Below, piece by piece: positions 34,057-42,635 of a DNA stretch of 64,000 bases. The notes beneath the pieces were generated by a model. The model did not search any database. It worked only from the letters and a program-made list of their open reading frames with translations, and was not told the DNA's origin. The translations under genes were made by a program, and so were the position numbers. How positions within the stretch are numbered: position 1 is the first letter of the stretch; each line of letters starts with the position of its first letter. This stretch comes from Phycisphaerales bacterium (GTDB lineage: Bacteria; Planctomycetota; Phycisphaerae; Phycisphaerales; UBA1924), in NCBI GenBank assembly GCA_020849615.1, contig JADLFW010000012.1, positions 62,001-126,000 on the forward strand, read 5' to 3'.

Positions 34057-37034
34057 CACGCCGCGCCCCCTTCCAGGCGGATCAGCCACAGCTCCGTCAT
34101 CGCCCTTTCCACCGCGTGCGTCTGCTCCATGATGGTCCGGGCCTTGCGCCTCGCCTCGCCCAGGCGCGTCAGCACATCTCCGACCGCTTCCGCCTGCGCG
34201 GGCTGCTCCGTCGCGACCACATACGCCACGTACTCGCACAGCGCCGCCTGGTCCGCCGCGAATCTCTGCACCATCCCGTCCGCCAGCGCAGCCCGGGCCG
34301 CATACCGCCGGACGATCTGGTCCGGAGAGAACGGCTCCCGCCCGCTGGGAATCGCCGCCGAAGCCGAGGCCTGCCACCGCAGCCGCAGCACGCGCACCGA
34401 TTCATCCGCCGACGCCACCGGGCTCTTCGACGCCCCGGGCGCCGCCGTCGTGCTCGCCGGCGCCGATCCTTCCCGCGCCCGCTCCTGGTACGACTCCGAC
34501 AGCAGCTCCGTAAGCCGATCGATCACGCCCAGCTCGCCCTGCGCGGCCAGCGTCTCCAGCAACCGCTCGACCAGTGCCCGCCGCACCGCCTCGCGCCAGT
34601 ACGGGTCCGAAAGCGATGGCAGATTGACCGATGCCACCGACCGGATCAGCTGCGCGTTGTCGGTGGTGATCGGGATCGTGGATGCCTCCTCCAGCAGCCC
34701 ATTGATCATCGCCGGATCGGACGCGAAACGCCTCACCAGGTCCCTCGCCGAGCGCCGCACCGATTCGGGAGCGCCGCGGACAGCTTCCGAAGCGATCAGC
34801 GCGCCCTCGACCAGACCCACCGATCCGCCGCCCTGGGCCCGCGCGGTGAGCAGCGCCAGCCGATCCGGGATATTGCGGTCCACCTGGATGTACTTCACCG
34901 CCCAGCCGGCATCGTCCCCGCCCTCTCCCAAGCGGCCCTCGCGCGGCGTCTCGATCTCGCCCGCCAGGTCCACCCCGTCCGTCGCACCCTCCACGACCCC
35001 GCGCGCGGCCCCCGCCTCGCCCAGCCAGATCATCTGCGCGGCCTGGTTCAGCCGCGAGAACACGACCGTGCCCGACAGGTGCCCGCTCAGCGTCGAAGCC
35101 CGCTCGGCCGCGGCGAACTGCTCGCGGCACACCTTCGCCCATTCCGCGACCGCATCCGCCCGGTCGCCGAGATCGGCCAGCGCCCAGGCCCGCGCAAACC
35201 GGTCCCGCAGCTCCTGCCTCTGCCCATCCCCGGCGGTCGGCGCCAGCACCATCGTCGCATCCACCCCGGGCGCCGAGGCCCGCGAGACCAGCGCCTCGGT
35301 CAACGCGTGCAGGTCCTGCGAGCTGACGCCCGGCGCCGACAGCCACCGCACCAGCCACGACCTCGATTCATCATCCTGCCGCCACCCCAGCCGCTCCGTC
35401 AACAGCCCGATGATCTCCGCGATGTCGTTGCCGGCCGCAGGCTCCGGGCCCATCGTCATTACCGTCTCCAGCGCCACCAGCAGGCTCCGCGACCCCCGCT
35501 GCGGATTCGCCGCCGAAGCCGCTTTCACCACCGCCGCCCATTCCCGCCACGCCTCCATCACCGGGCCGGGCCGGGCCGTCACGTCGTCCCCATCCACAGC
35601 CGCCGGTGCCTGCGCCTCGCCCCCGCCATCTCCGGCGACCGGACGCGCCGGCGGGATCATCAACCTCGGCATCAGACTGATCGCCACCCACACACCATCG
35701 GAAAAGCCGGCCTCCGCCTCCGCGCTGCGGCCCGGCGCCGAAGCCTGAAGTTCCGCCTGCACATCCAGCCGCGCGGCCGTCGGCAGGTCCTTCTCCGCCT
35801 CCAGCCGCGTCAGCATCCCCAGCGACCACGCCGAAGACCACACCTGCCCCGGACCCGGCACGGCGGAGCCGGGCCTCAGCGCCCGCGCGGGCCCGCGCAC
35901 CGCCTCGACCGCCCGCTGCAGTACCTCCGGCCGCGCAGCGGCCCGGTAGATGAACTCGATCACCGCATCCTGCGCAGCCCGGAGCTGGTCATCCGCGTAC
36001 CCGCCCCAGTCCTTCGAGAACGCCGCCGCCGCCGCATCGAACTTCTGTAACGCCGCCGCCGCATCGACATCCAGCCCCTCCACCGCCGCCGCCAGGTCCC
36101 GCGCGATCGCCGGCCCGTCCTTCACCACCGGACCCGGCGCGGGCCGGGTCGGCTTCGTCGCCGCTTTGCGCTCCGGATCGGGCGCCGGGAACAGCTCGGC
36201 CGGGCCCGACGACGATGCCCCCCCCGTCGGCGGCGCGGCCGCAACAGGCCCGGGCGCAACGCCGGGCCGCGGCGCCAGCAGCGAGGTCAGCACGATCACC
36301 GCCCCGATCGCCCCCGCCAGCGCCAGCACCGCCACCCCGCCGAAGATCAGCACTCGCCGCAAAAGCCGCTCCGACTCGATGTCCGGCGCGATCGTCTCCA
36401 TCACCGACTTCAGCGAGGCCCGCTCATCCAGCCGCGCGCTGAGCTGCGTGGTCACCCGGTCCTCGCCGCCGCGCCCCGCCGGCACGTACGGGCGCGGCGG
36501 TGCGCCCTCCGCTCGCTCCGCCCGCGCGGGCCGCCGCGCCATTCCCCGCAGCACTTCCGCCACCGCCGCCGATGGCACGCCGCGGCTGTGCGCCATCATG
36601 GTCAGGTGCCGCAGCGCCCGCGAGTTCCAGCCCCCGTGCATCGCCAGCGACAGGACCGCATCACGCTCGAGCTCCATCCGCGCCAGCAGCGCGCCGCGTT
36701 CGCTCCCCGCCGCCGCCGCCGGCACCTTCCCGGCGTGCCAGCCGGGCCTGACGCCCCACCGTTCCGCCAGCACCCGCCTCACCTTCGGATCAAGCAGCTG
36801 CGCCGCCGCCGCGTGCAGCGCCAGCCTCACCTCATCCGCCTGCGGCGTCATGCTCTCGGGGTGGGCATCCACCATCAGCAGCCGCCGCTGCAGCGCCGCC
36901 ATCACCGCATCGTCTGGCGCATCGGCGAACGCAACCCCCAGCATCGCGAACGGGCCGCGCCCCGCGGCCGCCGCGCCCAGGAAGCGCGCCAGCGGCGAAC
37001 TCCGCGGTCCTGACCCGCCGGGCCCGGCGCTCAT
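34056..37034 (-). CDS. Large membrane-anchored repeat protein with degenerate J-like N-terminal domain
   Basis: 992 residues. Residues about 24-100 read like a J-domain: FAMLGVAFADAPDDAVMAAL, then VDAHPESMT where DnaJ has HPD, then LALHAAAAQLLDPKVRRVL. A membrane helix follows (about 238-262, LLRRVLIFGGVAVLALAGAIGAVI), then a Pro/Gly linker and about 650 residues of helical repeat-like sequence on the outside. The ATG overlaps the preceding stop (ATGA). J-like identity is tentative; loss of the HPD aspartate would prevent classical DnaK stimulation. Confidence 0.75.
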   Translation of the reverse strand: MSAGPGGSGPRSSPLARFLGAAAAGRGPFAMLGVAFADAPDDAVMAALQRRLLMVDAHPESMTPQADEVRLALHAAAAQLLDPKVRRVLAERWGVRPGWHAGKVPAAAAGSERGALLARMELERDAVLSLAMHGGWNSRALRHLTMMAHSRGVPSAAVAEVLRGMARRPARAERAEGAPPRPYVPAGRGGEDRVTTQLSARLDERASLKSVMETIAPDIESERLLRRVLIFGGVAVLALAGAIGAVIVLTSLLAPRPGVAPGPVAAAPPTGGASSSGPAELFPAPDPERKAATKPTRPAPGPVVKDGPAIARDLAAAVEGLDVDAAAALQKFDAAAAAFSKDWGGYADDQLRAAQDAVIEFIYRAAARPEVLQRAVEAVRGPARALRPGSAVPGPGQVWSSAWSLGMLTRLEAEKDLPTAARLDVQAELQASAPGRSAEAEAGFSDGVWVAISLMPRLMIPPARPVAGDGGGEAQAPAAVDGDDVTARPGPVMEAWREWAAVVKAASAANPQRGSRSLLVALETVMTMGPEPAAGNDIAEIIGLLTERLGWRQDDESRSWLVRWLSAPGVSSQDLHALTEALVSRASAPGVDATMVLAPTAGDGQRQELRDRFARAWALADLGDRADAVAEWAKVCREQFAAAERASTLSGHLSGTVVFSRLNQAAQMIWLGEAGAARGVVEGATDGVDLAGEIETPREGRLGEGGDDAGWAVKYIQVDRNIPDRLALLTARAQGGGSVGLVEGALIASEAVRGAPESVRRSARDLVRRFASDPAMINGLLEEASTIPITTDNAQLIRSVASVNLPSLSDPYWREAVRRALVERLLETLAAQGELGVIDRLTELLSESYQERAREGSAPASTTAAPGASKSPVASADESVRVLRLRWQASASAAIPSGREPFSPDQIVRRYAARAALADGMVQRFAADQAALCEYVAYVVATEQPAQAEAVGDVLTRLGEARRKARTIMEQTHAVERAMTELWLIRLEGGAA

Positions 37035-39775
37035 GATCCACCCCCGCCCCCGCCCCCGCCCCCCGGCGGCGCGCCCGCGTTCAGCTTCGCATCCAGCTCC
37101 GACAGCTTCACTCCCCACGGCTCCGGGCCATAGCTCGGGTACAGCGCCCGATGCTGCGCCATCACCTCCCGCGCCGCCGCCGGATCAGCCTCCGCCAGCA
37201 GCCGCAGCGTCTGGTACCTCGCCTCGAACCACTCCTCAGAGCCCGCCGCCAGCCCGTTCAACAGCCCCCGCCACGCCTGCAGCGCGCCGGGCGTGTCCCC
37301 CGAACTCTCGCACAGTTCCGCCAGCCTCCGGTACGTCCGCTCCGTCGGCTTCCCCGCCTCCACCAGCCGCCGGTCCAGCCGCATCGCCAGCTCCCGCGAT
37401 GCGTTATCCTTGTCGGCGTTCCACACCGCCATCGCCGCCTCCGCCACCGTGTTGCACACCGCCAGCGTCGCCTCCGACTTCGCCCCCTCCGCCGTTTCAC
37501 TCATCTGCGCGATCAGCCGGTCCCCCACCTTCGTCACCGCGCGGGCCAGCCCGGCCTCCCGCGGCGAGGCCGTCCACGACCGCACCGCCCGCTGGTACAC
37601 CTCGCGCACCGCCGCCCGCGCAAACTCCCCGCCCCCGTCGTTCAGCTCATCCATCAGCTTGTCGGCGGTCACCAGGTCACTCCGGGCCCAGGAAATCTGC
37701 AGTCTCCGGAACGTCAGCTCAGGCCGCAGCAGCCCCGAATCCCGGTTCTGCTGGCCAAAGATCAGCTCGATCCGCGCCAGCGCCGATTCGGCCCGGTCAA
37801 GGTCCGGCGTCGCCATCGACAGGATCGCCTCCAGCACCTGCCGCAGCCGGTGCACCGCCCGGTCGGCCGCCTTCGCCGACTCGACACCGGTCTGGTCGAA
37901 CGCCAGCTTCTGATCCGACTGCGCCACCTCATCCGCCACCTGCACGAACCGCGATGCCGCCGCATCCTTCTGCGCCCGCGGCGACCGCCGGAACGCCTCG
38001 AAGAGCAGGTTCGACGCCTGCTGCCGCGATGTCTGGTACAGCGGCGAATCCGCGCTCACGCTCAGCAGCACCTGCACCGCCTGCTCACGGTCCAAGAGCC
38101 CGCCGTCAGGCCTGCGGATCAGCAGCCGGGCCGCGTTCTCCGTCCCCGGGTGCGCCCGCAGATAGATCACCGCCAGCCGGTCCCGCTCCTCCCGCCTCGA
38201 CACCTTCCCCGCCGCGATCGCGCGGTCCAGCGCCACGATCGCCGACCACAGCGCCTCCTCCTTCATCTCCGGCTTCGTCGCGGCCTCGCCCGCCTTCTGG
38301 AAATCCATCGAAGCCGCCTCGAACTCCCCCGCGCGGAACAGCGCCAGCGCCTTCTGCATCAGCGCCCGCGCCCGCTCCGGAGGGAACCTCCCGGCATCCG
38401 CCGCCGCCGGCGACAACCCCAGCGTCCGGGCCGCCTCCAGGTACGCCTGCCGCACCTGCTCGTTCGCCGTCGGCTCCGATTCCTTCTCGCCCGTGGCCCG
38501 GTGCGCCGCCACCGCCCGCTCGAAGGCCTGCAGCCCGCGCACGTACCGGACGATGAACCCCTCCTGCCCCGACGGCGCGGTCCCGTAGATCCGCGTCAGG
38601 TCCAGCACGTGGCCGACCTCACCCCGCGCCACCAGGTCGCCCCACGAGGTCTGGATCAGCGACTCCACGATCTCCGCATTCCGGCCCGTGATCGAACGGT
38701 CCGACTTGGCCTCCAGCGCCAGCACGCCCAGCAGCCGCGCCTCCTCCCACCGCAGCGGCGTCGCCTCCGCGCTCCCCGTCGGCCGGCGGTGGCTGCGCAC
38801 CAGCACATCCGCCTCGGGCCAGCGTTTCGCCGCCGCCAGCACGCTCAGCCGCCTCGTGAACAGCTGCGGCACCACCTCATCGGGAATCTCCTCCGACTGC
38901 TCGATCGCATCCAGCCACTTCATCGCCTCGATGTCGTTGCCCCGCAGCGAGGAGGCCAGCGCGCACCCCATCGCCGCCCGGGCCACGTGCGGATACCGCA
39001 GCATCCCCTTCGACACCCGCTCCACCGTCGCCATCCGCCCGCCCGCCGCGTTCAGCAGCCACCCGAAATCCTGCATCGCCTTCGCCGCCCGCTGCTTGTC
39101 CCCCGTCAGCATCGCCAGGTAGCACTCCGACCACCCGGAGAAATACATCGCCAGCGACCGCACCCGCCGGGCCCGGGCCAGCTGCTCGCGGCCCTCCTCG
39201 CCCCCGCGGTCCAGCGCCTCCTGCCGCTCCAGCGCCTCCACCCGCTGGTGCACTTTCGCGCCGATCTCCTGGAACGTCGGGCCCACCGCGCGCAGCACCC
39301 GCTCCGCCTCCTGCCGGTCCGCCGGACTCGCCATCTTCAGCGCATCACGCTCGACCAGCTCCGCCGCCTTCAGGTACGTCGCCTTCGCCAGGTCCACCCG
39401 CAGCTCAAATGTCTCCGCCTCCGGCACCTGCTTCAGCAGCTCCCGGCTCTCCTCCTCCAGCCTCTGCCGGGCCGCCGGATCCGCCGCCGCCACCAGCTGC
39501 GCCACGTACAGCGATCCCAGCTGCTCCGCGATAGCCGCCCGCTCCGTCCCCGATGACGCCCGCAGCCGGTTCCTCAGGTGCGCAATCAGCACATCCTGCA
39601 GACCGCGATCCGCCAGGTACGCCTCAACCGCCCGCTCCGCCTCGGCAGCCCCCGGCGCCGCAACGCCCGTCCCCGGCGCCCCTCCCGTCCCCTGCGCGCA
39701 CGCCCACACCACCGGGCCCAGCGCCAGCGTCGCCCCCGCAACCCACCGCCATCTCCACGCCCGGGCCGCGCTCAC
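37031..39775 (-). CDS. Large exported TPR-like repeat protein
   Basis: 914 residues starting with GTG 39775, which gives a signal peptide (WRWVAGATLALGPVVWACAQ). The rest is a long helical solenoid with TPR-like features (RARALMQKALALFRAGEFEAASMDFQKAGEAA near the middle; RTYRRLAELCESSGDTPGALQAWRG near the end) and a pure glycine tail. The GTG lies 7 bp after the ExbD2 stop. TPR proteins commonly act as scaffolds beside ExbB/ExbD-type motors. The ATG 10 codons upstream is possible but removes the signal-like start. Confidence 0.78.
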   Translation of the reverse strand: MSAARAWRWRWVAGATLALGPVVWACAQGTGGAPGTGVAAPGAAEAERAVEAYLADRGLQDVLIAHLRNRLRASSGTERAAIAEQLGSLYVAQLVAAADPAARQRLEEESRELLKQVPEAETFELRVDLAKATYLKAAELVERDALKMASPADRQEAERVLRAVGPTFQEIGAKVHQRVEALERQEALDRGGEEGREQLARARRVRSLAMYFSGWSECYLAMLTGDKQRAAKAMQDFGWLLNAAGGRMATVERVSKGMLRYPHVARAAMGCALASSLRGNDIEAMKWLDAIEQSEEIPDEVVPQLFTRRLSVLAAAKRWPEADVLVRSHRRPTGSAEATPLRWEEARLLGVLALEAKSDRSITGRNAEIVESLIQTSWGDLVARGEVGHVLDLTRIYGTAPSGQEGFIVRYVRGLQAFERAVAAHRATGEKESEPTANEQVRQAYLEAARTLGLSPAAADAGRFPPERARALMQKALALFRAGEFEAASMDFQKAGEAATKPEMKEEALWSAIVALDRAIAAGKVSRREERDRLAVIYLRAHPGTENAARLLIRRPDGGLLDREQAVQVLLSVSADSPLYQTSRQQASNLLFEAFRRSPRAQKDAAASRFVQVADEVAQSDQKLAFDQTGVESAKAADRAVHRLRQVLEAILSMATPDLDRAESALARIELIFGQQNRDSGLLRPELTFRRLQISWARSDLVTADKLMDELNDGGGEFARAAVREVYQRAVRSWTASPREAGLARAVTKVGDRLIAQMSETAEGAKSEATLAVCNTVAEAAMAVWNADKDNASRELAMRLDRRLVEAGKPTERTYRRLAELCESSGDTPGALQAWRGLLNGLAAGSEEWFEARYQTLRLLAEADPAAAREVMAQHRALYPSYGPEPWGVKLSELDAKLNAGAPPGGGGGGGGGS

Positions 39776-39782
39776 GTTCGCT

Positions 39783-40202
39783 TCATCCTCCCCCCGCCGG
39801 CACATAGCTCACCTTCACAAATCCCGCATCCCGGCAGGCCTGGATCGCCGCCGCCGCCGCCCCCACCGGCGCCCGCCCCATCACCTTCACGAATACCCCC
39901 GCTTCCTTGTTCAACTGCTTCAGCACCGCCGTCAGCGCCTCGCGGTCGCCGATCACCCGCTCCCCGACCATGAACACCACCCGGCTCTCGACCACATCCA
40001 CCTGCACCACCTGCGGCGCCAGGTCACGCGAGGCGCTCGTCCCCTTGGCGGTCTGCAGCGCCGACGCCAGCTCCGACTCGGCCGCCGCCAGGTTCCCCGC
40101 CATCATGAAGTACAGCAGGATGAACAGCACCACGTCGATGAACGCGATCAGCGACAGTCTGGGGATCGGATCATCATGGCGCTTCGAGCGGCTGAACTTC
40201 AC
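39783..40202 (-). CDS. ExbD/TolR-family protein 2
   Basis: 139 residues. One membrane helix after a basic N-terminus (RLSLIAFIDVVLFILLYFMMA) retains the essential aspartate in FIDVV; the periplasmic domain (about 45-139) includes VVQVDVVESRVVFMVGE. The ATG overlaps the stop of ExbD1 (ATGA). Two non-identical ExbD subunits with one ExbB resemble the make-up of the AglRQS motor of Myxococcus. Confidence 0.88.
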   Translation of the reverse strand: MKFSRSKRHDDPIPRLSLIAFIDVVLFILLYFMMAGNLAAAESELASALQTAKGTSASRDLAPQVVQVDVVESRVVFMVGERVIGDREALTAVLKQLNKEAGVFVKVMGRAPVGAAAAAIQACRDAGFVKVSYVPAGGG

Positions 40203-40639
40203 GGCCCGCCCCCCCCGGCGCTCTCCCCCGCCGTCGCCAGCCGCCAGTTGCGAACCCCTATTCCCGCCAGCCCTGACGCCAACCGGTTCAGTTCCGCCGC
40301 CGGGCTGACGCGGTCCGCACGCACCACCAGCTCCAGCCGTCCCTCCGGGCCGCCCGTCCGCTTCATCTCCGCCCCCACGCGCTTCAGCAGCTCGGTCAGG
40401 TCCAGCTGCTGCCCCACGGTCGCGTACCTGTCCGGGCCCAGCACATCAATCAGCATCAGGTCCCGCTTCTGGTTGACCCGCTCACCGCCCCGCTCGTGCG
40501 GCACATCCACCGGGCGCCGCACCGCCTGCGCAAACTGCGAGGTCATCATGAAGAAGATGATGAGCAGCATCGTCACGTCGATCATCGGCGTGATGTCGAA
40601 CCCGGCGATCCCACGCTCGGGCGGCGCTCGCAGCTTCAT
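40199..40639 (-). CDS. ExbD/TolR-family protein 1
   Basis: 146 residues. Canonical ExbD N-terminus GIAGFDITPMIDVTMLLIIFFMMTS with the proton-path aspartate in MIDVT, then the periplasmic domain (LMLIDVLGPDRYATVGQQ; LELVVRADRVSPAAELNRL). ATGA overlap with the upstream exbB-like gene. Predicted to form the inner part of an ExbB5-ExbD2-type proton channel. Confidence 0.92.
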   Translation of the reverse strand: MKLRAPPERGIAGFDITPMIDVTMLLIIFFMMTSQFAQAVRRPVDVPHERGGERVNQKRDLMLIDVLGPDRYATVGQQLDLTELLKRVGAEMKRTGGPEGRLELVVRADRVSPAAELNRLASGLAGIGVRNWRLATAGESAGGGGP

Positions 40640-41457
40640 GTCGCCCGCGCCCCCTTGCCCGCCTCGGCGGGCCTCGGCGCCGGCGCAGGACGGGCCGGCG
40701 CCCGACCCTCGCCGCCCCGTTCCGCCGGTCGCTCGCCCGTCGTCTCCAGCCGCGAGGCCAACAGCTCAACCACCTCCCCCGCCTCGCCCACCAGCCGGTC
40801 GATCCGCCGCCGGAAGATCGTGAACGCCGCCGTGCACGGGATCGCCACCAGCAACCCCTCCGCCGTCGTCACCAGCGCGATCGCCATGTACCCCGCCAGC
40901 TGCTGCGACCGCGCCGACGCCTCCGAATCTCCGATCGTCCCGAACGCGCCAATCATCCCCACCACCGTCCCCAGCAGCCCAAGCATCGGCCCCAGCGCCG
41001 CGATCAGCCCGATCCCGTCCGTGCTCCGGTACAGCCGGTCCGTCTCCCGCTGCCCCGCCTCCTCCAGCGCCGACCGCAGCTCCAGGAACCCGAACGGCGA
41101 CCGCGAGCACCGCTCCAGCGCCGAGCCGATCACCCGCGCCAGGAAGGAATCGTTCACCTCGCTCCGGCACGCCTCCGTCGCGCCCTTCACGTCGTTGGCC
41201 TGCAGCAGCCGGTCGAGCTCCAGCACCAGCGCCTCGGGCAGCATCCGCTCCCGCCGCACGCGGATCAGGTGCAGCACCACCAGCGCCACCGCCACCACCG
41301 ACAGCAGGATGATCACCATCCCGATCGGCCCGCCCGACCGGATGTACTGCCACAACGACTTCGCCGCCGCCGGCTCCGCCTCCTGCGCCAGCACCGCCGC
41401 CCAGGAATACGCCGCTTGTCCCGTAGTCAATGGAGTCTCCGATCCGCTCAGGTTCAC
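40636..41457 (-). CDS. ExbB/TolQ/MotA-family proton-channel protein
   Basis: 273 residues, three membrane helices: about 42-66 (GGPIGMVIILLSVVAVALVV), about 158-180 (LIAALGPMLGLLGTVVGMIGAF), and about 192-222 (QLAGYMAIALVTTAEGLLVAIP). The last two contain the conserved glycine-rich and TTAxGLxxAIP motifs. A charged cytoplasmic loop lies between helices 1 and 2, and a Pro/Ala-rich C-terminus follows. The ATG overlaps the upstream stop (ATGA). It forms the pentameric channel with the two ExbD proteins. Confidence 0.92.
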   Translation of the reverse strand: MNLSGSETPLTTGQAAYSWAAVLAQEAEPAAAKSLWQYIRSGGPIGMVIILLSVVAVALVVLHLIRVRRERMLPEALVLELDRLLQANDVKGATEACRSEVNDSFLARVIGSALERCSRSPFGFLELRSALEEAGQRETDRLYRSTDGIGLIAALGPMLGLLGTVVGMIGAFGTIGDSEASARSQQLAGYMAIALVTTAEGLLVAIPCTAAFTIFRRRIDRLVGEAGEVVELLASRLETTGERPAERGGEGRAPARPAPAPRPAEAGKGARAT

Positions 41458-42635
41458 TGCCCGCCCCCCGGTCCCTCACCGTCGGGCCCGCCGACCTCTT
41501 CCGACTGCTTCCGCTCCCCCGCCCCGCGGCGGGCCTCGCCCGCCGCCTTCGCCGGCGCGGCCCAGCCGCGCAGCGCCTCCCACTGCAACGCCGGGTGATC
41601 CGGGTACTTCGCGATCAGCTCCGACCGCAGCCGCCACGCCGCCTCATCATCCCCCTCCCGACGCACCTCCGCCGCCGCCTCCGCCAGCGCGATCCCCGTC
41701 AGGTACGGGCTCTGATCCGCCAGCCGCGCCGGCAGGTGCAGCAGCTCCACGATCCCCAGGCGCCTCGTCTCAACCGATGTCTCCCGCAGCATCGACCGGC
41801 CCAGCCCGGCCCGGCACCACGCCTCCTGCCACGTCCCCGGGCTCTGCAGAAACCGCTGCGCCAGCGCCTGCCTCGCGGCCCGCCGGGCCTCGGCCTCCCC
41901 GGCCCGCGCCTGCACCATCTCCCACACCAGCCTCACCCCGTCGTTCTCGGGCGCTTCGCCCGGCAGCGTCACCGCCAGCCCGCACTCGAATCGCGCCGCC
42001 TGCCGGTACAGCACCTCCAGCTCCGCCGCCGCCCCTCCCGCGCTCTCAAACCGCGGCGCCGCCAGCGCCCACACCTGCACCCCCGCCGCGCCGATCCACA
42101 CCGGCGGCAGCGCCGGCGTCAGGCCCGTCCGCGCATCCAGCAGCGCCCCCAGGTCCCCGCCGGGCCCGGATCCATTTCCCATTGATCCCGCCAGCCCGGC
42201 CCGCGCCGACACCCCCGCCAGCCACGCCTCGATCGCCCCCACCTGCGCGCCCCGCCGCAGCCGGCATCGCAGCAGCCCATCGCACACCATCAGCGCTGTC
42301 GGCCCGCTCCGGCCCGCCAGCCGCGGAAACAGCTCATCCAGCACCGGCTCGGCCATCACCACATCCCCGCGCTGCAGCCGCGAAGAGGCCCGCCAGGCCT
42401 TGTCCGCCAGCTCTGAGTACGCCCGGGCTTCATCCTCGAACTCACCCTTCACGGCCCGCACGCTCTGCCAACCCAGCACCAGCGTCCGCACGCCGCCCGC
42501 CTCGCCGGGCGCCGAGAGCGTCACCCCGTCGATCGACACCGCCGTCACCACCGCCCCCGCGGGCAGCTCCGCCTCACCCCGGCGCAGCTCCACCTGCCCC
42601 ATCACCGCCGCCAGCACGCACAACCACACGCTCAT
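41454..42635 (-). CDS. Exported repeat-type protein of the vWA-ExbBD operon
   Basis: 393 residues with a short signal peptide (MSVWLCVLAAVMGQ). A beta-rich beginning (LPAGAVVTAVSIDGVTLSAP, LVLGWQSVRAV) is followed by a helical repeat-like part (WRASSRLQRGDVVMAEPVLDELF; WRLRSELIAKYPDHPALQWEAL near the end, TPR-like) and an acidic Gly-rich tail. No family is assigned. ATGA overlaps on both sides couple it to the vWA gene and the exbB-like gene, so it is probably a periplasmic partner. Confidence 0.75.
   Translation of the reverse strand: MSVWLCVLAAVMGQVELRRGEAELPAGAVVTAVSIDGVTLSAPGEAGGVRTLVLGWQSVRAVKGEFEDEARAYSELADKAWRASSRLQRGDVVMAEPVLDELFPRLAGRSGPTALMVCDGLLRCRLRRGAQVGAIEAWLAGVSARAGLAGSMGNGSGPGGDLGALLDARTGLTPALPPVWIGAAGVQVWALAAPRFESAGGAAAELEVLYRQAARFECGLAVTLPGEAPENDGVRLVWEMVQARAGEAEARRAARQALAQRFLQSPGTWQEAWCRAGLGRSMLRETSVETRRLGIVELLHLPARLADQSPYLTGIALAEAAAEVRREGDDEAAWRLRSELIAKYPDHPALQWEALRGWAAPAKAAGEARRGAGERKQSEEVGGPDGEGPGGGQ

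Noticed and set aside
35950-38556. A plus-strand frame of about 870 codons
   Set aside because: Antisense to the two large repeat-protein genes; alanine/proline/serine-rich without motifs.
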